In this document: positions 1-10,728 of the stretch, piece by piece
Position numbering within the stretch: the stretch's first letter is position 1
Layout of the letters: each line of letters opens with the position of its first letter
Source of the DNA: Paulownia fortunei
Lineage: Eukaryota > Streptophyta > Magnoliopsida > Lamiales > Paulowniaceae
NCBI GenBank assembly: GCA_019321725.1
Contig: CM033108.1
Coordinates: 12,232,060 to 12,296,059, forward strand
DNA length: 64,000 nucleotides
Reading direction: 5' to 3'
The notes under the pieces: model-generated
Databases searched by the model: none
Seen by the model: the letters and a program-made list of their open reading frames with translations, nothing else
Told to the model about the DNA's origin: nothing
Made by a program: the position numbers and the translations under genes

Positions 1-2943
1 ATCAAATGTGGCAAATTCACATTTTCATATTTTCTTGCTGTCAAGTTTAGTTGTATGATAATTTTAACATCCCTAAGCATATCCAATCACTCCCAAATTT
101 TTACCACACTTAGATAACATGTATATAAATGTAACCATATCATATAATTGCTAAAAATCACGGATATAGCTTCCCAAGTTCAGCTCTCTTCACGACATAC
201 TGAAACAGATTATTTCCTACCATGACAGTTTTGCACACTTCATGACATTATTGGTTTTGGCACCCTTAAGTATATTCAATCACTCCAACATTTTCACCAT
301 ACTTAGATAACATATATAAGGAGACAACCAGGTCATATTATTACCAAAAATAATGGATTTAGCTCCCTTAATTCAGTTTCCTTCACAGCACACCAAAACA
401 GATTTTGCTATTTTGGCAGTTTGAGTGTTCCTCCAATATCATTCTCTATTTCAATTGACAACTGATAAAACTTCATTCCAATACTCTTAACTCATATATG
501 GTCATGTAAATGGTAATAATTATAGGTTTTATTCAACATACCATACACTTTTGAAGCCTAAAACACAAGAAAATAGTAAGATAACAGTTTCTGCCACAAG
601 TATTTCCTATTAAGTGTTTGTCATCAAAACCCTTTCTTTGTGCACCAAAGTCTAACTAAAAACTTCGTAACACTTTTATAATAGATATTGAAAGCTTAAT
701 AAACAATAAAACCATTCGTAATAATCTGAAAACCAAGGCAAAACCGTAGATAAGTGTTACCTATGCAGATTTTGAGGTTAACTTGATGGTAATCACTTCT
801 CCTTTGTTTTTCTTGCTTTTATTTCAACTTGGAATCAATTTGGATCACTTGGAGAACTTAAGGTGTGTGTTTGGAAGATGAAAATGGCTGAAATGAGGGT
901 CTGGTCATTGCTTAAGGGTGAAGGGTTTGAGGTGTTAGCTTGAGATGTTAGCTTAAGCTTAATAAGAAAGCATGAGGTGGCAAGTAAATGGCAAAATCTG
1001 ATTTTGTCCCTTATCTTGCAGCCCTAATATTGTGTGTCTCACCTATTTTTATTTGGTTTCAACCTATCTTAATCACCATTCATTCCCATAGGTAATTCCT
1101 ATGTCCGTTCATTCGATCTCCAAATCGATTCGCATCCGATTCTTAAAGAATTATCTAGTTTGCATTTCTAAAATCATATGCACATATGGGCCTTGTAATA
1201 TGACACTTAAATCACATTATATCATGTCCAATATCCCAAGTATACTAATTTACAAATATATACTTTTGAAATAACTTGATCAAATTAAATTAAACCGTAC
1301 AAGCTTACTAGTAACACTTTTAACACTTCCAAAATTATAACCTATATATCCCATCTATATCTAATATTGATCCACCTCATTTTCTTCTTATTTCAATATA
1401 AAACCAACTACTTAGATTAGGAAATTCAATAACTAATATCGTGCAAGAGCTTCAGAATTAAGTTTAATATTCAAGAATGTCGTATAAAATGAAATAAATT
1501 ATGCAATGTCAATAGAAAATGCAAATAGCATATAAAATTAACACGTAATGCATGAATTATATTTGGCCATGTGAGTAGTAAGAGGCTCGGGTATCACAGA
1601 TATGTTGTATTTTTACAGATAGTTTCACATTTGGGGTTGGGGAGTAATACTAAGAAACCTAGAAGTAACACACAATCGATCAAAGGTAAGTGAAAATCCA
1701 TTTGCAACTACAATGTATGAGCATAGTATGTCTTGAAGCATTTATACCTAATGTGTTGATGATATTTAAATTGTTTGGATGACAAGTATAGTATGTACCT
1801 TAAGATTTTTATGATTCTTGAAATATGTTGAGAGCAAGATGACTTACATTTCATATTGAGCATACCATTCATGAGCATTTACATGTGCATGCACGACATA
1901 TGAGTATAATTGAGGTTCTTGCATGCATGATATGATTTGAGACATGATTTTCAGAAAAAAAATATTTTGGTTGGCCACTACACATGTACCGAGGCGTGCT
2001 TATGTGATATTTTTGGGCATTGCGAGTGTCACTTCTCGAAGGATCATAGGGGCTGATGGGCGGGGGTGTGCCTTTAGTTGTCATGAGAGGGTAGACCACT
2101 TGACTGTGCCCTTATTGACACTGCTGGTGGAAAGACTTCTGGAGGATCACAAAGAAAGACAGGGGGTGGACCTCTACTGATCCTAAGAGATAGCCCCCGG
2201 ACTGTGTCAATCTATTTATGGCCATATGATTATTGATATTGTTGAGAGCTCTATCCGATACATAGTAGGTAGGCCAAGTGGTGGAAAATGATTTTGAATG
2301 AACTGTTTTGGTCCAGAAGCTTACATTCCTGGCATGATTTCATAGACATGCATCGCATATATGTTAGATTATCTCTTCAGCATGCCTGATTTTCACTTAC
2401 TAAGTGTTAGCTCATGTAGTTCATGTATTATAAGTAAGCATGGTGATACCTGAGACTCTGAAGCTTACTGGGCTCGTTGTTGGAGCTCCTAGAAGCTTTT
2501 AAGGATCATTGTCCATGGATGATGACTTGTTAGGTTGTGTTATGGGCATATTCTAATTTTCACAATCATTATTATTGTGTAAATTGTTATCTATATATAA
2601 AGGGTTACAAGATACAAAATGTCCTTACTTCTTTTGAAAGTATAGACTATTATTTTGATTTTTGAGTCTATCATATTATAACTTTGGGATGTCGTATCCT
2701 ATATAACCTTGAAATTTTATAGTAAATAAGTTTGAGAATAGTGTGACTGTGATGGGTGTTATGTTTTTTATATAAACGATGATTTTTCTATAGATAGGGT
2801 TATATGTAAGAAAATATTTTTACTGTTTTTCAAACTGCTACAAATGATAAAAAAATTATATATATACACATGCACACACATGTGCTACCTTGTCAAAATT
2901 ATTATTATATCAATATCTATATTTAGTGGTGGGAGTGTTCACA
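1..2943 (+). repeat. Ty3/Gypsy LTR, nearly complete, 3' end at 2943
   Basis: Bases 1-1000 align in direct orientation with 62989-64000. There the copy is preceded by an LTR-like start (TATAACATCCCCC at 62964), so the window begins about 25 bases inside this LTR. The 3' end reads GGGAGTGTTCACA and closes in CA at 2943; the same end, reverse-complemented, is TGTAACATCCCC at 61375. The inferred length is about 2.97 kb, long but seen in plant chromovirus-type Gypsy elements. No primer-binding site follows 2943; the next bases are the gag of another element on the other strand. It is therefore a 3' LTR or a solo LTR inserted into that gag. Open frames inside it (for example 1944-2180) are not genes. 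Confidence 0.7.
1611..2000 (+). repeat. Internal LTR block repeated at 62187-62560
   Basis: A sub-block of the LTR, marked by CACATTTGGGGTTGGGGAGT near 1626. It recurs in the same orientation at 62187-62560, although the neighbouring LTR-end block is inverted there. This shows that the right-hand copy is rearranged. Confidence 0.7.
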
Positions 2944-3422
2944 TGATGTGGGCATAAATTCAACAAATCTTTAAATCTTTCCTAACATTGAAAGAAAGCT
3001 TCATTAGAATTTTGAGAAAAAAATTTAATATCTTTTCAAAGCATTAGTTTTATGAGTTGGAAAGGATTTTTTCAAAAATTCAACTTGCATTTCTTGCCAA
3101 GTATCAACTGACCTAGGTTTTAAAGAGTTAGGTCAAGTTTTTAATTTATCTTTTAAAGAAAAAGGAAATAATTTGAGCTTAACAATCTCATTTATACAAG
3201 TTTGGTCATAAAAAATGGCACATATTTCATCAAATTCTTTTAGTACAAGTAAGGGATTTCAGAGTCTAAATCATGAAAATTAGGAAGTAAAGGGATCATA
3301 TTTAGCTTGAATCGAAAGTTATTTACATTGAAAGGAAAAATAAAATAAGAACGAGAAAAATTTCGAGGAGGTTGCAAGTAATTACGCATGGTACGCAACT
3401 GTTGATTTTCATTTTCAGCCAT
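2944..3422 (-). pseudogene. gag: Athila/Tat-type gag, N-terminal fragment
   Basis: Read on the minus strand from an ATG at 3422. The protein opens MAENENQQLRTMRNYLQPPR, then has a proline- and asparagine-rich stretch and an LLPNFHDLDSEIPYL segment. After stops and a frameshift comes the retrotransposon gag core, with FFQC-ERFKDLLNLCPHH near 2960-3000. This layout is that of Athila/Tat-lineage Gag, the capsid/nucleocapsid precursor of a Ty3/Gypsy element. Several stops break the frame. It is cut at 2943 by the end of another Gypsy LTR, so the nucleocapsid and all of pol are missing. It belongs with the primer-binding site at 3586-3603 and the LTR at 3611-7341. Confidence 0.8.
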
Positions 3423-3585
3423 GGTGGAAGTTTGTAGAGGTGACTCAAACAAAGTTTCAAAATTATTTCTAACTAAACGATGAGAATTATGATTACAATA
3501 CCATATGAATATATGACCGTAAAGAAAACAAACACACAATATTTATAAAGGAAAAATATTTACAAACCTAAATACTTACCTTGTT

Positions 3586-3603
3586 TTCCTCGACAATGGT
3601 GCT
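3586..3603 (-). other. Primer-binding site of Athila-like element
   Basis: The minus strand reads AGCACCATTGTCGAGGAA seven bases after the LTR end at 3611. It is a mutated version of the TGGCGCCGTTGCCGGGGA-type site common to Athila/Tat-lineage elements. It fixes the orientation: 5' LTR at higher coordinates, gag at lower. Confidence 0.65.
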
Positions 3604-3647
3604 AAATACTTGCTACAACTTTAAGGTTGCAAACCCAAGTGCAGGTT

Positions 3648-3655
3648 ATATCAAG
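3648..3655. repeat. Left target-site duplication of hAT element
   Basis: ATATCAAG, paired with GTATCAAC at 6139-6146 (6 of 8 identical). Eight bases is the length usual for hAT insertions. Confidence 0.75.
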
Positions 3656-3807
3656 TAGAGATGACCATAGGTCGGGTCAGAATCGAATCCAGCCCATAAC
3701 AAGCCCATGGTCAACGGGTCAGAACCCATTGACCATAGGTCGAGGGGTCTAACCCACTGAACCGTCAAGTTCGACCTGACGGTTCTAATTTTTTTTTTTT
3801 AAAAGTA

Positions 3808-3841
3808 ACCGTTGCCAACAACCATGGGTGTTGGCAACGGT
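3808..3841. repeat. Perfect 13-bp hairpin upstream of hAT transposase
   Basis: ACCGTTGCCAACA at 3808-3820 and its exact reverse complement TGTTGGCAACGGT at 3829-3841, with an 8-base loop. It lies after a T12 run (3789-3800) and about 225 bases upstream of the transposase start. An intact stem in an otherwise decayed element is notable, but its role is unknown. Confidence 0.85.
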
Positions 3842-4066
3842 CAAACACCTTTTTTGTATTTTTTCCCTATAAAAACCCCTCTCCCGCTTTATTTTTGTTT
3901 TACACTTCTACATTCTCTAATTCTATACTCTCAATTATTCATTCTTCAATTCTATATTCTATACTATTTCAATTATTTTATTAAATTATTTTTCATATTT
4001 CATTTCCTTCATTTTCAATTATTCATTATTCAATTCTATATTATAAATTTTCATCATTTATAAAAA

Positions 4067-5545
4067 ATGGCTGGTTCAAGCAACATAAGGAAAAGATGCT
4101 TGCTACTAATGAGCAACTTAGGTTCAACATGGATTATGAGGTGGAGTTGAGTGATGAAGAGCAAGTTCACTTATTTACTACTCAAGAAATAATGAGTGAT
4201 GCTCATACACAATCTACTCCATCTCTCAAATCCTCCTGTTTTACTAAATATTTTGATAAAATGACACTTTCGAATAGAGAGATGTGAGCAAAGTGTAAGT
4301 ATTGCTCGCAATCTTATAAATTTTAATCCAGAGGCGGTTATGGATTCTTAACAAGACATATAAAGAAGAAGCATCTAGTGGAATTTAGCATCAACCGTAC
4401 TCAAAATCAAATGTCATCATTTGCATCTTCCGACGCCAGTGGAGGTAATGATTTTTCTTTATTTAAATATAATGATGTTAGATGTAGATAAAAATTTAGC
4501 TAGATTTATTTCTGTTAAACACCTTTGATTTAGTTTTGCAAATAAATTCTTTTTTAATGAGTTAATTCAAACAGCATATAATCCTGTGGCTAAAGGTGTT
4601 ACACAAACTAGACTAATATACGTCATGTAAAAAAATTATATAGTAAAACTAAAAAAGAGTTAAAAGAAATTATAAACAATGTATATAATAAAATTTCTTG
4701 ATGTAGTGATATTTGGAATGACCATTAGCAAATACATTAATATATGGGTATTACATGCTATTGGATTGATGATTCTTGGACTCTTCAAAAAAGATTACTT
4801 AGATATAAAGTTTTTTTATGGTTCACACACAACTATAAATATTTCACAAATTATATTTTTAATATTAAAAGAATATAATTTATTTAATAATTTTTTTCAA
4901 TATCATTTGACAATGTTGCAGCTAATAATTCTAGTATTGATGATCTTAAAGTTTCATGTCAACCATCAATTGGTGGTAACTTTTTTCATATTAGATATAT
5001 ATGTCATATTTTAAATTTATGTGTACAAGATGGTTTAAGAACTTTAGATAATCAACTTAAACCTATTAGGTAAGCATTACACATCCACACATTAATAAAC
5101 AACAATTTAGATTTTGCAAGGCTAACGGTGTGAGGCTTAAAAAAATTTTACGAGATGTTCCAACTCATTGGAATTCAACATATAGATTATTAGAAGAATC
5201 TTTTAACTATAAATATTTACTATAACTGTTTTTGTTACAAACTGTTACTACTCCGCATTTATATCCATACCATTGGACAATATGTGAAAAAATTTATAAT
5301 ATTTTAAAAATATTTAATGATGCTACTTTACAATTATCTAGTGTTTATTCCTCAACTTCTCATTTAGTATTATTAAATTATTGTAATGTTGTATTAGTTT
5401 TACATGATCACATTAACTCCAAAGATAAAAATTTAGTAAATTGTGATTTATCAATGCAGTGTAAATGGAAAAATATTTTTTTGAAATTTTAAAAATTAAT
5501 TTAATTATTATTCTTTTTTACTCTAGGCTTAAATTAGATGGTTTA
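4067..5545 (+). pseudogene. hAT transposase (BED zinc finger), broken
   Basis: The transposase would catalyse cut-and-paste movement of the hAT element. The start is taken as ATG 4067 (MAGSSNIRKR), with a frameshift into the frame at 4096. In order: an acidic N-terminal stretch (DYEVELSDEEQ); a BED-type zinc finger with CKYCSQSYKF and LTRHIKKKH (about 4290-4375); catalytic-core fragments including a CSDIWNDH segment near 4700; HILNLCVQDGLRTLDNQLKPI near 5000; and a DVPTHWNSTYRLLEESF segment near 5155. It ends at RLKLDGLQDML near 5530. The usual hATC dimerisation domain is missing. At least four frameshifts and many stops are present. The family call is confident; the coordinates of individual pieces are approximate. 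Confidence 0.85.
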
Positions 5546-5965
5546 CAAGATATGTTAAATTAGATGGGCAACTTAAATTTAAATTCAAACCCTTTTTTAT
5601 TTTTAAAATTATTTTTAATTATATAATTTAAATTTTAGCTAATATTTTTTTAAAAATTTAAGTGAAAATATTTTATTAAAATTTAAGTTTGAACTTCAAA
5701 ATTTCAAGTTGAGCATTTTTTTTTATTTTTTAACTTTATTACAATTAGAAAATTTGATATTTTAAATTTTAGGTAGCAATTTTTTTTTCAAATTTAAGTT
5801 ACATTTTTTTCATTAAGTTCAAAAATTAACAATATTTTTTTCAAATTTAAGTTCAAAAATTTCCATTCAAATTTAAGTTTAAGACTTCAAGCCCTTTTTT
5901 ATTTTAAAAAAGTTGTAATTTTGTAGAATTAAAGGTTAGTTAAGAAATAATAATTTTTTAAAATA
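5546..5965. repeat. AT-rich degenerate repeats in hAT 3' part
   Basis: Repeated short blocks of the type TCAAATTTAAGTT / AAATTTAAGTTC occur at least six times between about 5570 and 5880, separated by T runs. They occupy the place where the transposase C-terminus should be. No coding signal is visible. Confidence 0.55.
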
Positions 5966-6138
5966 TATGTCAAAAATTAAAAAAAATCAAGGGTCAGAAT
6001 CTGACCCAGACTCGAAATCGATGATTAACCAAACCATAATTGGCCTTGTCGATTACAGTTAAAGAGTGGAAAATTCCAACCCTTGAAATCAATAGTTCCG
6101 ACCTGAAACCATTTGTTCCAGACCCGTGGTCAAATCTA

Positions 6139-6146
6139 GTATCAAC
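6139..6146. repeat. Right target-site duplication of hAT element
   Basis: GTATCAAC, paired with 3648-3655. The LTR sequence resumes directly after it. Confidence 0.75.
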
Positions 6147-6294
6147 TAATAAATTTCTTGAGAGTGTGATGTCTATCCAAAGGAAAGTTATTTAAAGTTT
6201 TCGAGTTTATATTTCATAAAAGATGGGCTAAATGTGGTTTAGATTTAAAGAAAAATTTATGCTATAACTAAGAAATCAAAGTCATAAAAGTATT

Positions 6295-6510
6295 GAGGAT
6301 TATGGATCCGCTCTTGAGTTTTGGATAGAGGAACAATTATTTATTCTTTTTACCTCTTTTAAATATCACCATTGGAATCCACACATAATAAAAATTCCAA
6401 TAGAGGATTATGGATCCGCTCTTGAGTTTTGGATAGAGGGATAATTATTTATTCTTTTTACCTCTTTTAAATGTTGCTATTGGAATCCACACATAATAAA
6501 GATTCCAATA
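6295..6510. repeat. 108-bp tandem duplication inside LTR
   Basis: Two adjacent copies (6295-6402 and 6403-6510), both beginning GAGGATTATGGATCCGCTC and differing at only a few positions. Other copies of this LTR in the window have the segment once. Confidence 0.85.
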
Positions 6511-7341
6511 GAAAAATGTTGTCAAACAGCTTATGTGTTAAGATAATCATGATATTGTCTTAATGTATTTATGCAAATCTTTCCCTCTAAGGATTTTTTG
6601 TGTGTCTTCTGACATCTAAGAGCCTATTTATAGTAAAAGAGTGCCTAAATTGGCATCTCTAGATTCTCTCCAAATGCACTCCAAATTTACATCAAATATG
6701 CTCTAAATTTATATATCCTTTTTAGATCTGAATTTTGTCGCACATTTTTTTCCATGAACTCAGTTGATTTTAGAAAAGTGATCAACATAAAAGCTATGCT
6801 TGATTTAAGGAGATTTGTCAGTATAAATAAATTCCTTCCAATACACCCAATTGAATGAATTTTCTGCTTTAATAAAGGCCTAATTGGGCTGAGCTTTCAA
6901 TAGAAAAGTTGTGGTTCTATCTTTTGACTTTCAAATAAAGTAAGATTTAGGTCCATAGGTCTTTTAGACATGGAGTTATGTCCAAAGTATGAAAATTGCA
7001 CAAGTTTGGAAACATGTTTATTTTGAATGTAAAGCAAGCCCAACAATCACTTGCAAAGTTCAAGTGATTTCTTGCATATATTTTGATATACACATGATGG
7101 ACTTAGGCAATAATGACCTTTTTCTTCTAATTATGATGCTTCTTTGATGCAATGAAATATATCTCCCAACTTGCTCACAAAATGTGTTATTTTCTTTGAT
7201 TTTATTTTAGTTCTTTTTTATCTCTTTTTGTTCATTGATTTTCTAACACAAAATATTAATAAAACTATAATATTAACAAAAATAAAGCAAGGAAAGTATA
7301 AAGGATTTGATACAAAGATAAGTCAAAATATGTACTTATCA

Positions 7342-7806
7342 ATAATCTATTTCAAATTATATTATAAGATAAGCAATTTTATTTATCTTCAATTACTTCT
7401 ATTAATTAGGTAAAGTCCAAACCGAATTAAGCTACAAGCATGGTCGTGCATTTGATGATAGTCATGGAACATGCCTTGGTCTTAAATTAGTTTCAAGTTG
7501 AGAGCTTTTTGAGATGAGATATCAAATCGCTTAATAGACTTATGTATATGATGCATGCTTACATGAGAAGATATCTTACCGTATGAACATCAGCATAGTG
7601 ACGCTAGTGCATATATGTGAGTGCTTGTTAGAGAATAAGTACACTGAACAGGCCTGCTAGAAATATTTAGTTGGAGACGTTGTCTGTTGAAATAATAATC
7701 TTCATGTTATGATAGTACACGACTAGTCCTTAGACTGGAGGCACCATGGTAGCCTTGTGCATGTCATGTTCCATCTTGATGTATCTTCTAATTGCCTGAA
7801 AATCAT
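7342..7806 (+). other. Copia 3' internal (non-coding) region
   Basis: Lies directly before a polypurine tract and 3' LTR. It has a diverged relative at 11166-11552 (shared blocks such as CACTAGTGCATGTATGTGGGTGCTT and AAGTATACTGAACA-like text), so it is a repeated element part. No frame is coding. Confidence 0.5.
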
Positions 7807-7816
7807 AAAGTGGGTA
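7807..7816 (+). other. Polypurine tract of Copia element
   Basis: AAAGTGGGTA immediately before TGTTGGATG, matching the AAGTGGGAG-type tract that primes plus-strand synthesis in many plant Copia elements. Confidence 0.6.
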
Positions 7817-9319
7817 TGTTGGATGTTATATTTATGTGTATGGAAATTAATGAAGGATTCATTACTTATTTGGCATAATAAGTGAATCTCCTATATTTAC
7901 ATAATTCATAACTTAAAAGTCCTTGGCCAAGGTAACATGAATGTTAGACGGGGTTTTCTAATAATTCATCATGAGTTATTGCAACTTAAAATAGAATTAT
8001 AGTTATTGAGTCAATTAGAATTTAGACTTATAATCCATACCCTAGAATTAATCGGGAGATTAGATAACAGAAGAACCTTACATATATGGTACTCATAATT
8101 GAAATAGGTTAACTCACTAATTCACCTAAGACTAGGTAGTCATGATACACTTGTTAGGTGTTTCCCATTACTTGTGACGTTCTTGGAATTAAGGAGTTAA
8201 TTCCAAGTGGATTAATTAATTAGATTAATTAATCAATATAATTGTTATTCATATGTTGTAAGTCCACTACTAATTTAGTTGTGAACCTAAAGAGTCACAC
8301 ATAATCTGGAATGGAATATTTCTAACTTAGGAAATGATCTAAGGTGTTGGATCACTCAATTAAATAATTAAATTATTTAAATTAGACTAATAAGATTAGG
8401 AAGTCTAATTAGAGTGGAGCAATTATTTGATTGAATATCATGTAGACCATAAATAATTTAATTATTAAATTAATTTACTAAATTAACTAATTGAAATTGG
8501 GCTTAATCAATTAATTGAATTAATTAGTGGATTTAGTTAAGAGTCCAAACCCAATTTAAATGACCCATATGGAGAGGTACACAAGAGTTGTTGGAAGAAG
8601 ATGGAGTCCCAAGAATTTGATATCCTTGAAAATATCTAATTAGATTAGATCAAATAAATTTTCACATATCTTTGAAAGATACAAGAGATAGAGTTAGAGA
8701 TTTTTAGGAAATCTTGAAATCAACCAAAAATCTTCCAACCAATAAGAAGAGTGGTCGAAAATTTAAGAGTGGGACTCATGGAATTTTCGGTCACCACATT
8801 ATAAAAATAAAGGGCCCAAAAATTTGAGGAGAGAATCCTCTAATTTTTGGCCATCAAGAATTAAGAGAGAAAAGTTTTTCTCTTCTCCATTTTTTCTTCC
8901 AAAAAAAGAATTCTATCTTTTAATTAAAAGTATTCAATTCTTTTATCACAAGTTGATATTAAAAATTAATACTCACAAAAACACACTCCAAAACTAGGCT
9001 AGTAAAATAATCTGGATTGCTAGCAGAGTTCGAATTTCGTATCCCTACTCAAAGTGTGGACTACTTTAAAGGGAGATGATTAGATCCCTATGAGCCAAAA
9101 TTTAGAAAGGCCTAGCAATCGATTGCTTCAAACCCTACGACAATCGAAGTACGTTAAAGGTATAAATCAAAGCTTTTTATTTACTAGTAAAGTTGTTGGA
9201 AATTACAAAATCGATAAAATTGCATTAGATTTGGGGTGATGCTATAATTGTTATAACATGCATGTTTCAAAAAATTTATTTTTCCATTGCGCACACCCCA
9301 CGATCAAGCGAACCCAATA
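7817..9319 (+). repeat. Copia 3' LTR, complete
   Basis: Starts TGTTGGATGTTATATTTATG and ends CGAACCCAATA (terminal CA mutated to TA), 1503 bp. The interior is rich in TTAATTAATTA-type sequence. The same family covers 57166-58496, where the end is followed by a primer-binding site; diverged relatives are at 9780-10100, 10236-10725, 19734-20360, 37431-38790 and 47907-48931. No primer-binding site follows here, agreeing with a 3' LTR. Confidence 0.8.
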
Positions 9320-9779
9320 GTCACAACCACATGCGCGGGGTTAGTTGCATTTATCCTAGTTTTCGTCATCAAGTCATGAGTTGTAGGATCTTCAAAAATA
9401 CCATTAACCTCCTTCAAGAGTGTTTTATTCTTAAGGATAAATATTTCCTTGATTTTTGCTTACAACGACTTTATTGGCGACCATGTCTTCATTCAAAATT
9501 TCTTTTTGTCTCCTATTTCTTCAATGTTCCATTTTTTGTTTAAGTAACAGCTGCTTGACTGGCTGTAGATTACCCTTAGTAAAACAACTGGATTTTTCAT
9601 GGCTGAGATGACGTCAGACGGTATAATAAAGTGGACATTTTTCAAAGATGACTTTCTGATGGATCATAGTATTACTGTGGATAATTCTAATTTCCTTAAT
9701 CTTCTTTTCTAAAAGATTAAACTCTATGCATACCCGAGCTATATTAGGACAAGAATGGTGTCAATCTACTAGGAAAGGA
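9320..9779. other. Unassigned stretch
   Basis: No element was recognised. A minus-strand frame across about 9300-9560 has few stops, but I could not assign it to a family. The plus-strand 93-codon frame at 9262-9543 begins inside the LTR and is not credible as a gene. Confidence 0.3.
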
Positions 9780-10084
9780 AACATAGTTATTGATCTATTG
9801 AGGTTTCCTAATAATCCATGTCTTATACTCAATCAGATGATTAGTTAACAGAAAAACTGTACTTGCATGGTATTTGTACTTGGAATAGCTAGGTGTTTTC
9901 CATAACTTTTAGCTTCTTGGAATTAATTAAGTCCAAGATGATTAATTAATTAGTTTATTTAATCAAATTAATTAATTTTTTCAACTAAGTTACAAGAGTT
10001 GTGAGCACACAGCTAGCTTAAAGTAAACGTAAGGGGTCACATACAAAGTTGAAAAAAGTACACTTCTAGCTAAAATATATATCT
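9780..10084 (+). repeat. Copia LTR fragment (5' part)
   Basis: Resembles the 5' third of the LTR at 7817-9319 (blocks such as GATTAGTTAACAGAAAAAC and GCTAGGTGTTTTCCATAAC), with internal losses. It is cut at about 10084 by the duplicated segment that follows. Confidence 0.6.
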
Positions 10085-10320
10085 AAGGGCATGTAAAAGA
10101 AACTTGGGTTTATCTGGTGTTGGGTTCACTTAATCGCGGGGTGTACACAGCGAAAAAATAAAAATTTCAAATAAACAAGCCATATTGAATATTGTGTTAG
10201 TAAAGGGCCTGTAAAAGAAACCTCGGTTTATTTGGTGTTGGGTTCATTTAATCGTGGGGTGTGCGTAGTTAAAAAATAAAAATTTAAGATAAGCAAGCCA
10301 TATTTAATATGGCATCACCC
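10085..10320 (-). repeat. 118-bp tandem duplication across an LTR end
   Basis: Two copies with an offset of 118 bases (10085 and 10203), each containing GTAAAAGAAAC followed by TGTTGGGTTC, the reverse complement of a Copia LTR end (CCCAACA). Each copy therefore spans the LTR boundary and about 33 bases beyond it. No TGG-type primer-binding site can be read next to the boundary. Confidence 0.75.
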
Positions 10321-10725
10321 CCGGTTCGATGTGATTTACCAATTCTGCAATTTTTAATTATCTTAATGAAAATGAAATGAGAGTTTTGATTTATACCTTA
10401 ATGCACTCTAGTTGTAGTAGGGTTTAAAGTAATCAATTGCTAGCCCTCCTTTCTAAAAAGGTTTGTAGGGATCTAGATGGCTCACTTAAATGAAGTCCAC
10501 ACTTCGAACAATAACAACAAAATTAAAATTCTACTAGCAATTCTGATTCCTTTAGTAATCTAGTTTCCAGAGTGAATTTTAGTGAGTATTAATTCTTAAA
10601 CCAACTGGTTGTGTTACGAATTAAGTACTTTCAATCAAAAGATGGAATTTTGATTAATTGGAAGAATATGGAAAATTGAGGAAAATAATTTTCTCTCTCT
10701 ATTTTTGAGATGGCTGAAAATTCAA
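10236..10725 (-). repeat. Copia LTR fragment (3' part), minus strand
   Basis: Reverse-complemented, this matches the 3' 0.5 kb of the LTR at 7817-9319 (for example the block around 9060-9180, CTAGCAATCGATTGCTTCAAA-like). It ends where an Athila-type LTR end begins at 10729. Confidence 0.65.
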
Positions 10726-10728
10726 AAT

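Larger units (their letters stand above)
3656..6138 (+). mobile_element. hAT-superfamily DNA transposon, degenerate
   Basis: Terminal inverted repeats begin TAGAGATGACCATAGGTC at 3656 and, reverse-complemented, TAGATTTGACCACGGGTC at 6138 (14 of 18 match). Imperfect 8-bp target duplications flank it: ATATCAAG (3648-3655) and GTATCAAC (6139-6146). The host sequence is recognisable from uninterrupted copies of the LTR elsewhere in the window (GTATCAAGTAATAAATTT-like). Subterminal GGTC/GGGTC motifs are repeated at both ends, as is common for hAT elements. Inside is a broken transposase with a BED zinc finger. The C-terminal dimerisation region is replaced by AT-rich repetitive DNA, so the element cannot be autonomous. 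Confidence 0.88.
3611..7341 (-). mobile_element. 5' LTR of Athila-like element, split by a hAT insertion
   Basis: On the minus strand the LTR starts TGATAAGTACATATTTTGAC at 7341 and ends GTTGTAGCA at 3611. Without the inserted hAT element and its 8-base target copy the LTR is about 1.24 kb. The same family or close relatives occur at 10729-11165, 17065-18069 and 29385-31027. The LTR itself contains a 108-bp tandem duplication (6295-6510). Its upper edge joins a Copia 3'-internal region at 7342. Confidence 0.8.

Noticed and set aside
1944..2180. Plus-strand 78-codon frame and overlapping minus frame
   Set aside because: Both lie inside the Gypsy LTR, overlap each other and match nothing.
3812..4063. 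Plus-strand frame of 83 codons with many Phe and Tyr
   Set aside because: It starts inside the perfect hairpin and runs over T-rich leader of the hAT element. No domain or codon signal; the transposase starts just downstream.
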